64,000 nt of DNA, from NCBI RefSeq assembly GCF_000022365.1, contig NC_012804.1, positions 1,860,001 to 1,924,000 of the forward strand, in the 5' to 3' direction. Below are positions 50,870 to 59,410 of this stretch, piece by piece. The position numbers and the translations under genes are program-made. Source of the stretch: Thermococcus gammatolerans EJ3. GTDB taxonomy: Archaea; Methanobacteriota_B; Thermococci; Thermococcales; Thermococcaceae. A model generated the notes under the pieces. The model searched no databases. It worked only from the letters and a program-made list of their open reading frames with translations, and was not told where the DNA came from. Positions within the stretch are counted from its first letter, which is position 1, and each line of letters opens with the position of its first letter.

Positions 50870-52480
50870 TCACCTCAGCCTGAACGTGCTAACTATCTCC
50901 TCACCAAGCCGATTGTACTGGTCGTTGTTCCTCGGGAAGGAGTAGACGACGGCAAAGCCAATACCGTTGGCGGTGAAGTAGCGGGCAACGGCCGCATAAT
51001 CCCCCTGATCAGAGGACAGCGAGTAAAGAACCGTGTAAACGTCCATCCCCGCTATGGTCGACTGCGTTTCCTGCCTGGCGTTTACCTCAATGCCCCCCTG
51101 GGCAAGACTGTCCTCAAAGGCGTTCACCATATCCTCCACGCCAACTCCCTGGAAGTAGAGTACCATGAACTCGAAGTTCCCATCCTGGCTGACGAGATAA
51201 ACCATGCCCTCATATTTATCCGGTGCTCCCCAGTCAGCGGGGTACTGGAACGAGAAGTACTGACCTGAATAGGTTGCCCACCCCTGACCTCCGTTTCCAC
51301 CGTTGCCTCCAGCGTTTCCTCCGGTATTACCGTTGTTCTCCCCGGTGTTCTGGTTTCCAGCGTTTCCACCGTTGTTCTGATGGAGGCTTATCCCCCACTT
51401 GGTCAGCACATCCGCAGGGAGCCCCGGGAGCTCGGGGGGAACAACACCCGAGGAATGGAGGGATGCAACGTCTATTATGAAGTGGGGCCCGCTCATCGCC
51501 GTCTGCCAGCTCTTCTGAACGCCAACCTGGACGGCCTCTTGGAAAGATGCACCGTCGTTTATCGCAGTCGCCTCCACCGGCACGATGCTTCCGCTGGGAA
51601 GCTTGATCAGAGGAAAGGCATGCCCCGGGATCAGAACGATGTAAGCCTTCAACCCCTGCGACATGGCCAGCGAAGCGAACCACAGTGCGAGATCTATACA
51701 CGTCCCGCTCTTGTCCCGTATCACGTCCCTGGGAAACATTATGTGCTCGGAGAACTTTCCGGTCCAGTAGCCCTCGGCCTCGGTCTTGTATGAAAAGCCG
51801 TTCACTCTCGCCAGCTCCCACATGCCGCTGAGGCTCTTTATGGCCTCCTCATCGCTCAAGCTGGCTCCAGCACCCCCCGCCAGTTTGTTTCCTAAGTCTG
51901 CGAACTCCCTTACCACCGGATCGCTGGGAGTTACCCACGCGGCCAAGAGGGGAGCGTTGCTGAAGGTGTCGTAAAAGCTTCCTGTGCTTTCCTCGGGAGC
52001 GAGGGAAGAGAACACGAAGTCGTTCACGCCGAGTATTGTCAGGGGCTTGGTTACACTCTCCTCCCGGGTTCTCCCGTTCACCTCATAGGTTATGGTTATC
52101 CTCAGGTTCGAAGGGGTTGCGGCCGTTAACTTCGTGACCTCACTCGACAGTATCGGATAGTAGAAGTCAACGACCGCTCCCCCCGGCACGAGGACTGGGT
52201 AACTCTTCACGGACTCTGAAGCGTAGTTGTCTATCGAATACCTGATCTGGATGTTCCTTATCGGTCCATCCCCTGTGTTCCGGAGAACTACTTTAGCAAC
52301 CCAGAAGCCGAGTTTTGGATTGCCGTATACCTTGTAGGCACCCGACATTATCTGCTCAAGGCTGTAAACCTTGTACTCAAGCCTTCCCTTTCCCTTCCCA
52401 CCAAAGGCGCCGACGTAGCCGGCCAAACCAAAAATCAAGAGGAGCACCAAAACCACCGAACCTATAACCCTGGGGTTCAT
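50870..52480 (-). CDS. Exported transglutaminase-like protein with Asn/Gly linker
   Basis: A 536-residue surface protein. Residues 5-25 form a signal or anchor helix (VIGSVVLVLLLIFGLAGYVG). Residues 40-150 are a beta-sandwich; about 210-345 is a transglutaminase-like core with Cys261 (SGTCIDLALWFASL), His288 (PGHAF) and Glu303 (VPVEATAI) at the positions of the catalytic triad. A linker of Asn and Gly (369-400) leads to a C-terminal domain like those starting YFSFQYPADW, of the PsbP/DUF1795 type. It probably acts on the cell surface, as a peptidase or crosslinking enzyme. It heads a three-gene cassette. No strong binding site is seen before the ATG. Confidence 0.82.
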   Translation of the reverse strand: MNPRVIGSVVLVLLLIFGLAGYVGAFGGKGKGRLEYKVYSLEQIMSGAYKVYGNPKLGFWVAKVVLRNTGDGPIRNIQIRYSIDNYASESVKSYPVLVPGGAVVDFYYPILSSEVTKLTAATPSNLRITITYEVNGRTREESVTKPLTILGVNDFVFSSLAPEESTGSFYDTFSNAPLLAAWVTPSDPVVREFADLGNKLAGGAGASLSDEEAIKSLSGMWELARVNGFSYKTEAEGYWTGKFSEHIMFPRDVIRDKSGTCIDLALWFASLAMSQGLKAYIVLIPGHAFPLIKLPSGSIVPVEATAINDGASFQEAVQVGVQKSWQTAMSGPHFIIDVASLHSSGVVPPELPGLPADVLTKWGISLHQNNGGNAGNQNTGENNGNTGGNAGGNGGNGGQGWATYSGQYFSFQYPADWGAPDKYEGMVYLVSQDGNFEFMVLYFQGVGVEDMVNAFEDSLAQGGIEVNARQETQSTIAGMDVYTVLYSLSSDQGDYAAVARYFTANGIGFAVVYSFPRNNDQYNRLGEEIVSTFRLR

Positions 52481-52598
52481 AGCATCACCGGTCCAGAATA
52501 GGGCATCAAAGTACTTACGGCGTTGGTTTGAGAAAAATCGTCAAACCCAAACAGGGCAAGGGAGAAGACAGAAAACGCAAAAAGAAGTGGAGAAACGT
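52481..52598. other. Gap with an inverted repeat near the L10e gene end
   Basis: GGTTTGA at 52526-52532 pairs with TCAAACC over a 9-base A-rich loop; the structure lies 50-75 bases after the L10e stop on the minus strand and may be its terminator. No clear TATA box for the transglutaminase gene is visible. Confidence 0.35.
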
Positions 52599-53147
52599 TC
52601 AGCGCTTCATCGTGGAGAGGACTTTCGTTGTTACGTCGTTTCCTTCCCTGTCGTAAATCCTGTAGTAAGCACTGTATGGCAGCTTCATCTTGGCCCTGTG
52701 CATGGCACCGAGGGCGAACTTAAGGTGCTGCTCGTTCACCCAGACGGTGAGTATCTTCTGATCCTTCTTTACGCGAGCGGCGAGCCCGATCGGCTTTCCG
52801 AAGGGCCTGCGCATACCGTTTCCGTAACGGTCGGCCTTCCTTCCGGTGGCCATCGGGTTCTCACGGAGCACCTGGAACGGGTAAACGCGAATCTTGAAGT
52901 GGTAGTTGCTCCTGCCGACGTTCTTCTGGAGGTACCTGTTGACCTGAATACGAATCGCCTCGAGGGCGTTCTGCCTTATCTGCATGGCCTGCTCGGCGTG
53001 GAGGCTGACCTCGTATTCAAACTCGGCCGAGAGGTTGCCCATGTCGAATATCGTTATCTTCGGTCCCGGGGCACCGCGTATGTATTCCCTCCTCGTGTAA
53101 GCGGGCTTGTCAACGTCCCTATCGATCTTCGCCGGTCTAAGTCCCAT
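52599..53147 (-). CDS. rpl10e: 50S ribosomal protein L10e (uL16)
   Basis: The 182-residue archaeal uL16 (L10e), near the A-site of the large subunit: [41 protein letters not shown]-like core and [25 protein letters not shown]. The upstream site is GAGGTGAGATT. TATA at 53201-53212. It stands alone. Confidence 0.97.
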   Translation of the reverse strand: MGLRPAKIDRDVDKPAYTRREYIRGAPGPKITIFDMGNLSAEFEYEVSLHAEQAMQIRQNALEAIRIQVNRYLQKNVGRSNYHFKIRVYPFQVLRENPMATGRKADRYGNGMRRPFGKPIGLAARVKKDQKILTVWVNEQHLKFALGAMHRAKMKLPYSAYYRIYDREGNDVTTKVLSTMKR

Positions 53148-53200
53148 AATCTCACCTCCAAATGAGCGTGAACCAGAGCCTAAACTTAGGCGAGTTGAGA

Positions 53201-53212
53201 CCCTTATAAAAG
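53201..53212 (-). promoter_or_regulatory. TATA box of rpl10e
   Basis: Minus-strand CTTTTATAAGGG lies 54-65 bases upstream of the rpl10e ATG and directly after the end of the MFS gene. Confidence 0.6.
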
Positions 53213-53222
53213 TTTTGGACGT

Positions 53223-54383
53223 TCATATATCTTTCACCTTCGTCCCTTCGATTATCAACCCGAGCGAGAAGGGTAGAAACGTCAGGAGCGCAAGGTTCAG
53301 GGTCAGCCCGACGTTCACCTCTCCTAGCGAGTACGCTATGCCGAAGAGCATTCCTCCAATGAAAGTCGAGAGGTTCTGGACGGCGTTTACCCCACCTATC
53401 GCGAGCGATGAGCGGTGGTAGCTCGCCAGAACTTTCCTCGAAATAGGTCTGAAGCTCTGGAAGGCGAAGAGGGCAAAGAATATCCCGAGGAAGACCGTAG
53501 GGGCCGTCTTTATCGAGGCCAAAATCGGTGATATTCCCGCGAGAAGGGCGGTGAGCTTTACCATCCTCGCCTCGCTTCTAACATCAGCAACCCACGAGAC
53601 GAAGTAGCTGAGCAACGCCGAGAGGAAGCTAACCCAGCCGAGTAAAACGGCAGTCCTCTGCTTGTCGAGGTTCAGAGCCTCTGAGACGTAGACGTACGTT
53701 ATCTCGCCCGAGGTGAAGGCCACTATAACCGCCATCAGAGAGGCGATTGTTAAAACCCTCCCCGGGTTTAAGCTCGGCTTCTCGCTCTCAGGTGTTTTCT
53801 TCTTCCTCGGCGTTATCAGGTCGAAGAGGAGGTAGTAGCTGAGGAGCATTATAAAACCCGTCAGGACGAAGAACGTCGAAGAAATCCACATCTGGCCGGC
53901 TAAACCGAGCCCAACCGTGTAGGCGTAGACGTAGTTGCCGAGAAGCGAAGCGATGCTCCCGAAGAAGAAATAAACCGCAGTGACGCGCGCCCTTATCTCC
54001 TTCGGTGTCGTTACTGCCAAAACGAACTGGGCCATCGGCCAGCTTATCCCGTTGAGGAAGCCGTTGAGGAGCTTTATCCCCACGACCTGGGGCCAGGTTG
54101 AGGTCAGCGGGTAGAGCTGAACAGCTATTGCGTTCCCCATCATGGCAATAGCGCCGAGGTAGACGAGTTTCTTGCCCCTCTCAAGGATGAGACCACCGAG
54201 GACGGAGGAGAAGGCCCTCGCGAGGACGAACGACATCGAGACGAGGGAAACGGCGAACATGCTCGCCCTGAGTATGTCGCGCGTGTAGAAGGCTATCGCA
54301 GGTGTAGCCAGACGGAAGGCTATCGTTCCGGTGAAGGCTGAGAATATGAGGAGCAGTATTCCCGCGAGCCGTCTCCGTTCCAT
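53223..54383 (-). CDS. Major facilitator superfamily transporter
   Basis: A 386-residue transporter with about 12 hydrophobic segments, starting MERRRLAGILLLIFSAFTGTIAFRLA. The loop after helix 2 (LGGLILERGKKLVYLGAI) resembles the MFS motif A, and a basic loop in the middle (TPRKKKTPESEKPSLNPGR) separates the two halves. Substrate cannot be told. GGTGGTCTA precedes the ATG; a TATA-like TCTTTTAAGT is at 54413-54422. Divergent from the aminotransferase. Confidence 0.88.
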   Translation of the reverse strand: MERRRLAGILLLIFSAFTGTIAFRLATPAIAFYTRDILRASMFAVSLVSMSFVLARAFSSVLGGLILERGKKLVYLGAIAMMGNAIAVQLYPLTSTWPQVVGIKLLNGFLNGISWPMAQFVLAVTTPKEIRARVTAVYFFFGSIASLLGNYVYAYTVGLGLAGQMWISSTFFVLTGFIMLLSYYLLFDLITPRKKKTPESEKPSLNPGRVLTIASLMAVIVAFTSGEITYVYVSEALNLDKQRTAVLLGWVSFLSALLSYFVSWVADVRSEARMVKLTALLAGISPILASIKTAPTVFLGIFFALFAFQSFRPISRKVLASYHRSSLAIGGVNAVQNLSTFIGGMLFGIAYSLGEVNVGLTLNLALLTFLPFSLGLIIEGTKVKDI

Positions 54384-54544
54384 TAGACCACCTTCTGAGC
54401 GTTATGTGCTTGACTTAAAAGATTTGGCCCCCGAAAGTTTTTCGAAAACCTAACCGATTGGTGCGTTTAGTTTCAGGTTTACGATGTCCTACCCGAACGA
54501 AGGCTTTTTACAGGGATAGGTTAACACGGCTTGAGGTGATTGTA

Positions 54545-55699
54545 ATGGAGCTCCGCTTCGACATGCAGTATGAGGACGCTTACAGGGAAGTCTACGAGAT
54601 GGTGAAGCCGAGGTACAAGCTCTTCACCGCTGGCCCGGTTGCCTGCTTCCCCGAGGTTCTCGCGATAATGAGCGTGCAGATGTTCAGCCACCGCTCGGCC
54701 GAGGCGAAGGCCGTTCACGTTGACACCCTCGAGAGACTCAAGAAGTTCCTTGAGGCTGACAGTGGCGAAATAATTCTCTTCCCGAGCTCGGGAACGGGCT
54801 TTATGGAGTCGGCCGTCAGGAACGCCGTCCCGCGCGGTGGAAAGGTCCTCGTCACAATCATCGGCGCCTTCGGAAAGCGCTTCGCAGACGTCGTCGAGGC
54901 CAACGGGAGGAAGGCGGTAATATTTGAGAAGGAGCCAGGACAGGCCGTTAAGCCCGAGGAGCTCGACGAGGCTTTGAGAAAGAACCCCGACGTCCACGCG
55001 GTCACGATAACCTACAACGAGACCTCGACCGGTGTCCTCAACCCGCTCCCCGAGCTGGCCAAAGTGGTTCACGAGCACGACAAGCTACTCTTCGTTGACG
55101 CCGTCTCGGCAATGGGCGGAGCGGACATAAAGTTCGACGAGTGGGGCATCGACCTCGTCTTCGCGAGCAGTCAGAAGGCCTTCGGCGTCCCGCCGGGACT
55201 CGCGGTTGCGGCGGTCAGCGAGCGCGTCTTCGAGATAGCCGAGAAGATGCCCGAGCGCGGCTGGTACTTCGACCTACCGCTCTACAGGAAGTTCAACGAG
55301 AAGAAGAAGGGAACACCTTCAACGCCACCGCTCCCGCAGATATTCGGCCTCAACGTCGTTCTCAGGATAATCGAGAAGATGGGCGGCAAAGAGGCCTGGC
55401 TCGACATGTACAGGAAGAGGAGCGAGATTATACGCGAGGGAGTCAAGGAGATGGGTCTCGGAATTTTAGCTGAACCGGGCTACGAAAGCCCGACGATAAC
55501 TGCCGTTGTCGTCCCTGAGGGAATGAAGGGAATAGATGTTTACAACGCCATGCGCGAGCGCGGTTTCGAGTTGGCTAAAGGCTACGGAAGCGTCGCTGAG
55601 AAGACCTTCAGGATTGGAAACATGGGTTACATGACCTTCGATGACATCCGCGAGATGCTCGACAACCTCAGGGAAGTCATAGAAAAGCTTAAGGCCTGA
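54545..55699 (+). CDS. Class V PLP-dependent aminotransferase (alanine-glyoxylate/serine type)
   Basis: A 384-residue enzyme of the alanine-glyoxylate / serine-glyoxylate aminotransferase family. YKLFTAGPVACFPEVLAIMS near the start, GTGFMESAVRNAVPRGGKVLV, and the PLP-lysine in ASSQKAFGVPPGLA (about residue 210) with FVDAVSAMGGADIKFDEW before it. In Thermococcales relatives such enzymes use alanine, serine or aspartate as donors; the exact pair is not settled here. GAGGTGATTGTA precedes the ATG at 54545; the longer open frame to 54458 has no binding site. It is divergent from the MFS gene. Confidence 0.9.
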   Translation: MELRFDMQYEDAYREVYEMVKPRYKLFTAGPVACFPEVLAIMSVQMFSHRSAEAKAVHVDTLERLKKFLEADSGEIILFPSSGTGFMESAVRNAVPRGGKVLVTIIGAFGKRFADVVEANGRKAVIFEKEPGQAVKPEELDEALRKNPDVHAVTITYNETSTGVLNPLPELAKVVHEHDKLLFVDAVSAMGGADIKFDEWGIDLVFASSQKAFGVPPGLAVAAVSERVFEIAEKMPERGWYFDLPLYRKFNEKKKGTPSTPPLPQIFGLNVVLRIIEKMGGKEAWLDMYRKRSEIIREGVKEMGLGILAEPGYESPTITAVVVPEGMKGIDVYNAMRERGFELAKGYGSVAEKTFRIGNMGYMTFDDIREMLDNLREVIEKLKA

Positions 55700-55718
55700 T
55701 TTCTCTTTCTTTTCAACT

Positions 55719-56474
55719 ATGCGGAGGAGAACGGTTCTGGTAGTCCTGTGGCTTATCGGAAACGTCCTCGTCTTCTGGGCAGTTGCCTTAACAGCGAGCG
55801 GTTACTCCTTAGAGGGGTACCTTCCCTGGGAGAGCTCCAAGGTTTTTACTTACTCCCCGGTTCTCCACTCCAAGCCCGGCGACAAGCCGACTGAAATCCT
55901 CTACATGGTCGGGCGGAACGGCGAGCTGTACTATTACATCGTCTGGCGCGACGAGTACTTCAGCAACTCCCTAATAGACAAGCTTTACCGCCTCATGAGG
56001 GGCCTAATCTACGGCACCAGCGAGGACGTCGAGGTATTTGGGGTGGTTCCTGAGAACAGTTCGTTTTACTTTCAGACCTACGGCCACTCCTCCGTTCACG
56101 GGAAGATACTTCCAGACGGCTCGTGCCTGTGGTCTGAACGCGGGCTGACGATTCCCAACTGCACCGTTAACGGAACCCATGTGAAGCTCTACGTGGTCAC
56201 GTGGAATCATATGCTCTCACTTCTTCCCGAGAACGACACCGTGCAGGTTTTCCCAGAGATGAGACACATGACTCCCGAGGACTATGTAGCGCTTGGCATG
56301 GTCAAGCGAACGAAGTACAGCATCGCGGGTATAGCCTTCAACTCGCTAACAGCATCTCTTGTAGTCACGGTTCTCCTGAACATTATTCTCTTTGTCCTCT
56401 TGAGGCGGTGGCTCCTCTTAAGAAGAGGAAGAAAAAACCTGAGAAGCCGCTTGCTATTTAGACGAGAGGTTTGA
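55719..56474 (+). CDS. Membrane protein of unknown function
   Basis: A 251-residue protein with an N-terminal membrane helix (VLVVLWLIGNVLVFWAVAL) and a C-terminal one (SLVVTVLLNIILFVLLRRW) followed by a basic tail, and about 170 residues between them outside the cell (NSSFYFQTYGHSSVHG, cysteines in GSCLWSERGLTIPNC). No family recognised. There is no purine-rich binding site before the ATG and only 19 bases separate it from the aminotransferase stop, so translation may depend on that gene. Its 3' end overlaps the convergent ATPase gene by 17 bases. Confidence 0.65.
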   Translation: MRRRTVLVVLWLIGNVLVFWAVALTASGYSLEGYLPWESSKVFTYSPVLHSKPGDKPTEILYMVGRNGELYYYIVWRDEYFSNSLIDKLYRLMRGLIYGTSEDVEVFGVVPENSSFYFQTYGHSSVHGKILPDGSCLWSERGLTIPNCTVNGTHVKLYVVTWNHMLSLLPENDTVQVFPEMRHMTPEDYVALGMVKRTKYSIAGIAFNSLTASLVVTVLLNIILFVLLRRWLLLRRGRKNLRSRLLFRREV

Positions 56475-57039
56475 GCTCCCCGTTCTCTATTTTGTAAATC
56501 CTGTTTATCTTCTTCATTCCCGTTCTCCAGTCCCTCTTCAGCTCGACGAGGACGTCGAAGCGGTCGAAGGTCTTCTCGTCTATACCGAGCCAGTGCATAA
56601 CCTCGGCCTTGAGGTCGTCGGTCATGGCCAGCGAGGTGACGATGAAGGCGTAGTCGTCTATCAGCTCGTCCAGAATCCTCGGGACGCTGACCGTGTGGAG
56701 GGTGTCTATTACCACGTAGTCAGGGCCGAGCTTTCTGAGCTTCTCAATGACTTCTTCCGTCCTTTCATCCGTCGAGCGCCGGTCGAAGGCAGTATCAATG
56801 ACCTCGATGTTCGGCTTGAAGGGCTTGAATTCGCCGTAGGCAGTTACTACCGCTACCTTCCAGTCGTCGGGCACGTAGTGGAGTAGCGCTTCCACGAGCT
56901 TCGTCTTTCCGCTCCTGCTCGTTCCGACGATTAGTATGTCCTTCCTTCCGAGAACCTCTTCCCTCAGGAGCTCCATCTGCTCGGGCCTTGCCGAGCCGTA
57001 GCGTATCAAATCCTCGGGCTTGAAGATGTAGACGCCCAT
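56458..57039 (-). CDS. Short P-loop ATPase, secretion-ATPase-like
   Basis: A 193-residue P-loop protein. Walker A GTSRSGKTKLVEALL is at about residues 39-53, Walker B-like YVVIDTLHTV near 110, and IRYGSARPEQMELLREEVLGRK resembles the region before the P-loop in VirB11/PilT ATPases, which are longer. It could be a miniature relative or a dedicated NTPase of another kind. GGTGAAGCGA precedes the ATG at 57039. It converges with the membrane-protein gene (17-base overlap). Function unknown. Confidence 0.72.
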   Translation of the reverse strand: MGVYIFKPEDLIRYGSARPEQMELLREEVLGRKDILIVGTSRSGKTKLVEALLHYVPDDWKVAVVTAYGEFKPFKPNIEVIDTAFDRRSTDERTEEVIEKLRKLGPDYVVIDTLHTVSVPRILDELIDDYAFIVTSLAMTDDLKAEVMHWLGIDEKTFDRFDVLVELKRDWRTGMKKINRIYKIENGELKPLV

Positions 57040-57259
57040 TCGCTTCACCGTAGGTAGTTCTCGCCGGGGGTTATAATTCTGCCGTTCGAGTGGTTGTGCC
57101 TTTGAAATTCTTCTTTGATGTTATGACATCATATTTTGTATTTTCTTGTCATCTTCTCGTGAATTTCCTGGAAATTTCATCATTTTTGGCGAAAATTCAA
57201 AATTTTCTGCACAAAGGCAATAAACCCGAAGGCACTCTGACGAAAATTGGGTGATTGAT
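57040..57259. other. AT-rich intergenic stretch with palindromes
   Basis: About 220 bases, much richer in A and T than the rest of the window. It includes the inverted repeat TGATGTTATGACATCA (57116-57131) and two shorter A/T palindromes (GAAATTTC at 57171-57178, GAAAATTC...GAAAATTC-like region near 57191-57207). The promoter of the asparagine synthetase gene must lie here; a weak TATA candidate is CAATAAAC at 57218-57225. Confidence 0.45.
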
Positions 57260-58162
57260 ATGAACGCTCTCCAAATTGTAAGCAGGAAAATTGACCCGAT
57301 CGCCGAGGTTCAGACGAGGGCTATAACTTATCTCACCGGCGAGCTGTCGAGGAAAGGCTTCCGCTGGTTGCTACCGGTGATGCTCAGCTCGATAACCGAC
57401 CCGCTCTGGCCCGAGCCTTCCTCCGAGGAGGCCCTGAGACCGCCGGAGGTCGAGGTCTACGGGGAAAAGCTCAGGCTGATGCATAGTATGATACTCCACA
57501 AGCAGATGGCCGTCGCGATGGGGATAGATAAGCTCTTCGTCCTCTCTCCAAACGTGAGGCTTGAGAGCCGTTTGGCTGACGACGGAAGGCACGCCTACGA
57601 GTTCACCCAGCTCGACTTCGAAATTGCCCGCGCGAGCATGGACGACGTTATGGGCCTGATAGAAGAGCTCATCGTCGGCCTGTTCCGCGAGTTGAGACCG
57701 TTCGTCTGGGAGTCCTTCGAGAGGGAGCTTCCAAAGCCGAGGAGGCCCTTCAAACGCTTCACCCTTGAGGAAATCCTCGAAGAGTTCGGGAGCGAGGAAG
57801 AGGCGAGCAGAGAAATGGGAGAGCCCTTCTGGATAACGGGGATCCCGAGGGAGTTCTACGACAGGGAAGTTGACGGAATCTGGAGAAACTACGACCTCTA
57901 TTTGCCTGAAGGCTACGGCGAGGTTTCGAGCGGTGGCGAGCGGGAGTGGGAGTACGAGAAGATACTGGCCAAGATACGCTCGGCCGGTCTGAGCGAGGAG
58001 GCCTTCAGGCCGTACCTTGAGGTGGCCAAGGCCGGTCTCCTTAGGCCCAGCGCGGGAGCCGGAATCGGCGTCGAGAGGCTAATCCGCTACATCGTCGGAG
58101 CGAAACACATAGCCGAAGTCCAGCCCTTCCCGAGGATTCCGGGTGTTCCGGCGGTCATCTGA
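57260..58162 (+). CDS. Archaeal asparagine synthetase, AsnRS-derived
   Basis: A 300-residue protein with the class II synthetase core but no anticodon-binding domain. It resembles the Pyrococcus abyssi AsnRS paralogue shown to make asparagine from aspartate and ammonia with ATP. Class II motif 2 is recalled by LESRLADDGRHAYEFTQLDFEIA and motif 3 by GAGIGVERLIRYIVG. GGTGATTGAT precedes the ATG at 57260; the GTG at 57251 overlaps that site. The gene is downstream of an AT-rich promoter stretch and followed after 49 bases by a small gene on the same strand. Confidence 0.87.
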   Translation: MNALQIVSRKIDPIAEVQTRAITYLTGELSRKGFRWLLPVMLSSITDPLWPEPSSEEALRPPEVEVYGEKLRLMHSMILHKQMAVAMGIDKLFVLSPNVRLESRLADDGRHAYEFTQLDFEIARASMDDVMGLIEELIVGLFRELRPFVWESFERELPKPRRPFKRFTLEEILEEFGSEEEASREMGEPFWITGIPREFYDREVDGIWRNYDLYLPEGYGEVSSGGEREWEYEKILAKIRSAGLSEEAFRPYLEVAKAGLLRPSAGAGIGVERLIRYIVGAKHIAEVQPFPRIPGVPAVI

Positions 58163-58211
58163 TTCTCGAATCCTTTTTATTGTGGTTTTCTCAAATTCTC
58201 TCGGTGGGAAC

Positions 58212-58526
58212 ATGGGGTTGTTCGATTTTCTGAGAAGGCCGAGGAAAGGTGAATCCAGAGAGTTCATAGCGTCGAGGAAACCGGTCGCGAAGTTCAGGGT
58301 GGAACAGATCCTTAACGTCCTCGGCAGGGAGACGCTGATTGGAACCGTTGAGGGGATAATATACCCCGGCTACAAGGTCAAAGGGCGGAGCATCGCCCTA
58401 ATCCGAGAAATCCAGAAGGAGCGGAAAAAGGTTGACTTCGCGGTTGACGGCGACAGGGTCGCGCTAATTCTTGAGGGGAAGACAAACGCTAAAAAAGGCG
58501 ACGTCCTCGCGGTCTACCAGTCGTGA
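58212..58526 (+). CDS. Small EF-Tu domain II-like protein
   Basis: A 104-residue protein (MGLFDFLRRPRKGE, then a basic linker and a beta-barrel part). Residues 40-95 (GRETLIGTVEGIIYPGYKVKG, SIALIREIQKERKKVDFAVDGDRVAL) follow the pattern of domain 2 of translational GTPases such as EF-Tu, without a GTPase domain. GGTGGGAAC precedes the ATG at 58212. Role unknown; it might bind RNA or protein. It is followed after 9 bases by the TatD-like gene, so the two are probably co-transcribed. Confidence 0.75.
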   Translation: MGLFDFLRRPRKGESREFIASRKPVAKFRVEQILNVLGRETLIGTVEGIIYPGYKVKGRSIALIREIQKERKKVDFAVDGDRVALILEGKTNAKKGDVLAVYQS

Positions 58527-58535
58527 GGTGGGAGC

Positions 58536-59381
58536 ATGATAATCCTCGACGACCACTTCCACGTTGACCCCTTCAAGGGCCTCTTCCTCGAGGCGGTGAA
58601 GCAGTTTCACAGGGCTGGAGGAACGCACCTGATGGTCGTCTACAAGACGGCCCACGACTACGGCTTTCCTGGTCTGAAGGCAGAGGACTTCATGAAGGCG
58701 ATGGACTTTCACATCGAGCTCGTCGAGAGGATAAATCGTGAGACGCCCGTTAAGGCCTTCGCGGTGGTCGGCGTCCACCCAGCGGAGTTCGTCTATCTGG
58801 CAGAGCAGAAGGGCCTTGAATATGCCAAAAACGAGGTCATGAGGGCCCTCGAATATGCCCAGAAGCTCTGCCTCGAAGGCAAGGCCGTTGCAATAGGAGA
58901 GATAGGCAGGCCACACTACGAGGTTCCGCCTGAGATATGGAACGCCAGCATAGAGCTCATGAAGTACGGGATGAGCCTCGCCAAAGATGCCGACTGCGCG
59001 GTTCAGCTCCACACCGAGAGCTTCGACGAGGAGAAGTTCAGGGAGCTTGGAAGGTATGTAAGGGAAGTAGAGATAAAGCCTTACAAGGTCGTCAAGCATT
59101 TTTCCCCACCGCTCGTGAAAGTGGCCGAAGAAGTCGGCGTCTTTCCGAGCATAATAGCGAGCAGGAAGAACATTGAGGAGGCGATAAAGCAGGGCAACCG
59201 CTTCATGATGGAGACGGACTACATAGACGACAAAAGACGGCCGGGAGCGGTTCTCGGCCCGAAGACAGTTCCGAGAAGAACGAAGGCCTTCCTCCAGAAC
59301 GGCCTGTTCACCGAGGAGGACGTCTACAAAATCCACGTCGAGAACCCGAGGAAGGTCTACGGGGTGGAGATGGAGGAGTAA
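58536..59381 (+). CDS. TatD-like metal-dependent hydrolase
   Basis: A 281-residue TIM-barrel hydrolase of the amidohydrolase/TatD type. The first metal site is HFHVD at residues 7-11; GVHPAEF, AIGEIGRPHY, VQLHTES, VKHFSPP and METDYIDD supply the other ligands in order. Members act as DNases, phosphatases or amide hydrolases; the archaeal subgroup is not characterised. GAGGTGGGAGC precedes the ATG. The stop is 30 bases before the convergent VapC gene. Confidence 0.88.
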   Translation: MIILDDHFHVDPFKGLFLEAVKQFHRAGGTHLMVVYKTAHDYGFPGLKAEDFMKAMDFHIELVERINRETPVKAFAVVGVHPAEFVYLAEQKGLEYAKNEVMRALEYAQKLCLEGKAVAIGEIGRPHYEVPPEIWNASIELMKYGMSLAKDADCAVQLHTESFDEEKFRELGRYVREVEIKPYKVVKHFSPPLVKVAEEVGVFPSIIASRKNIEEAIKQGNRFMMETDYIDDKRRPGAVLGPKTVPRRTKAFLQNGLFTEEDVYKIHVENPRKVYGVEMEE

Positions 59382-59410
59382 AGCTTAGGAGATGTCTGCA
59401 GGGCAGGAGG

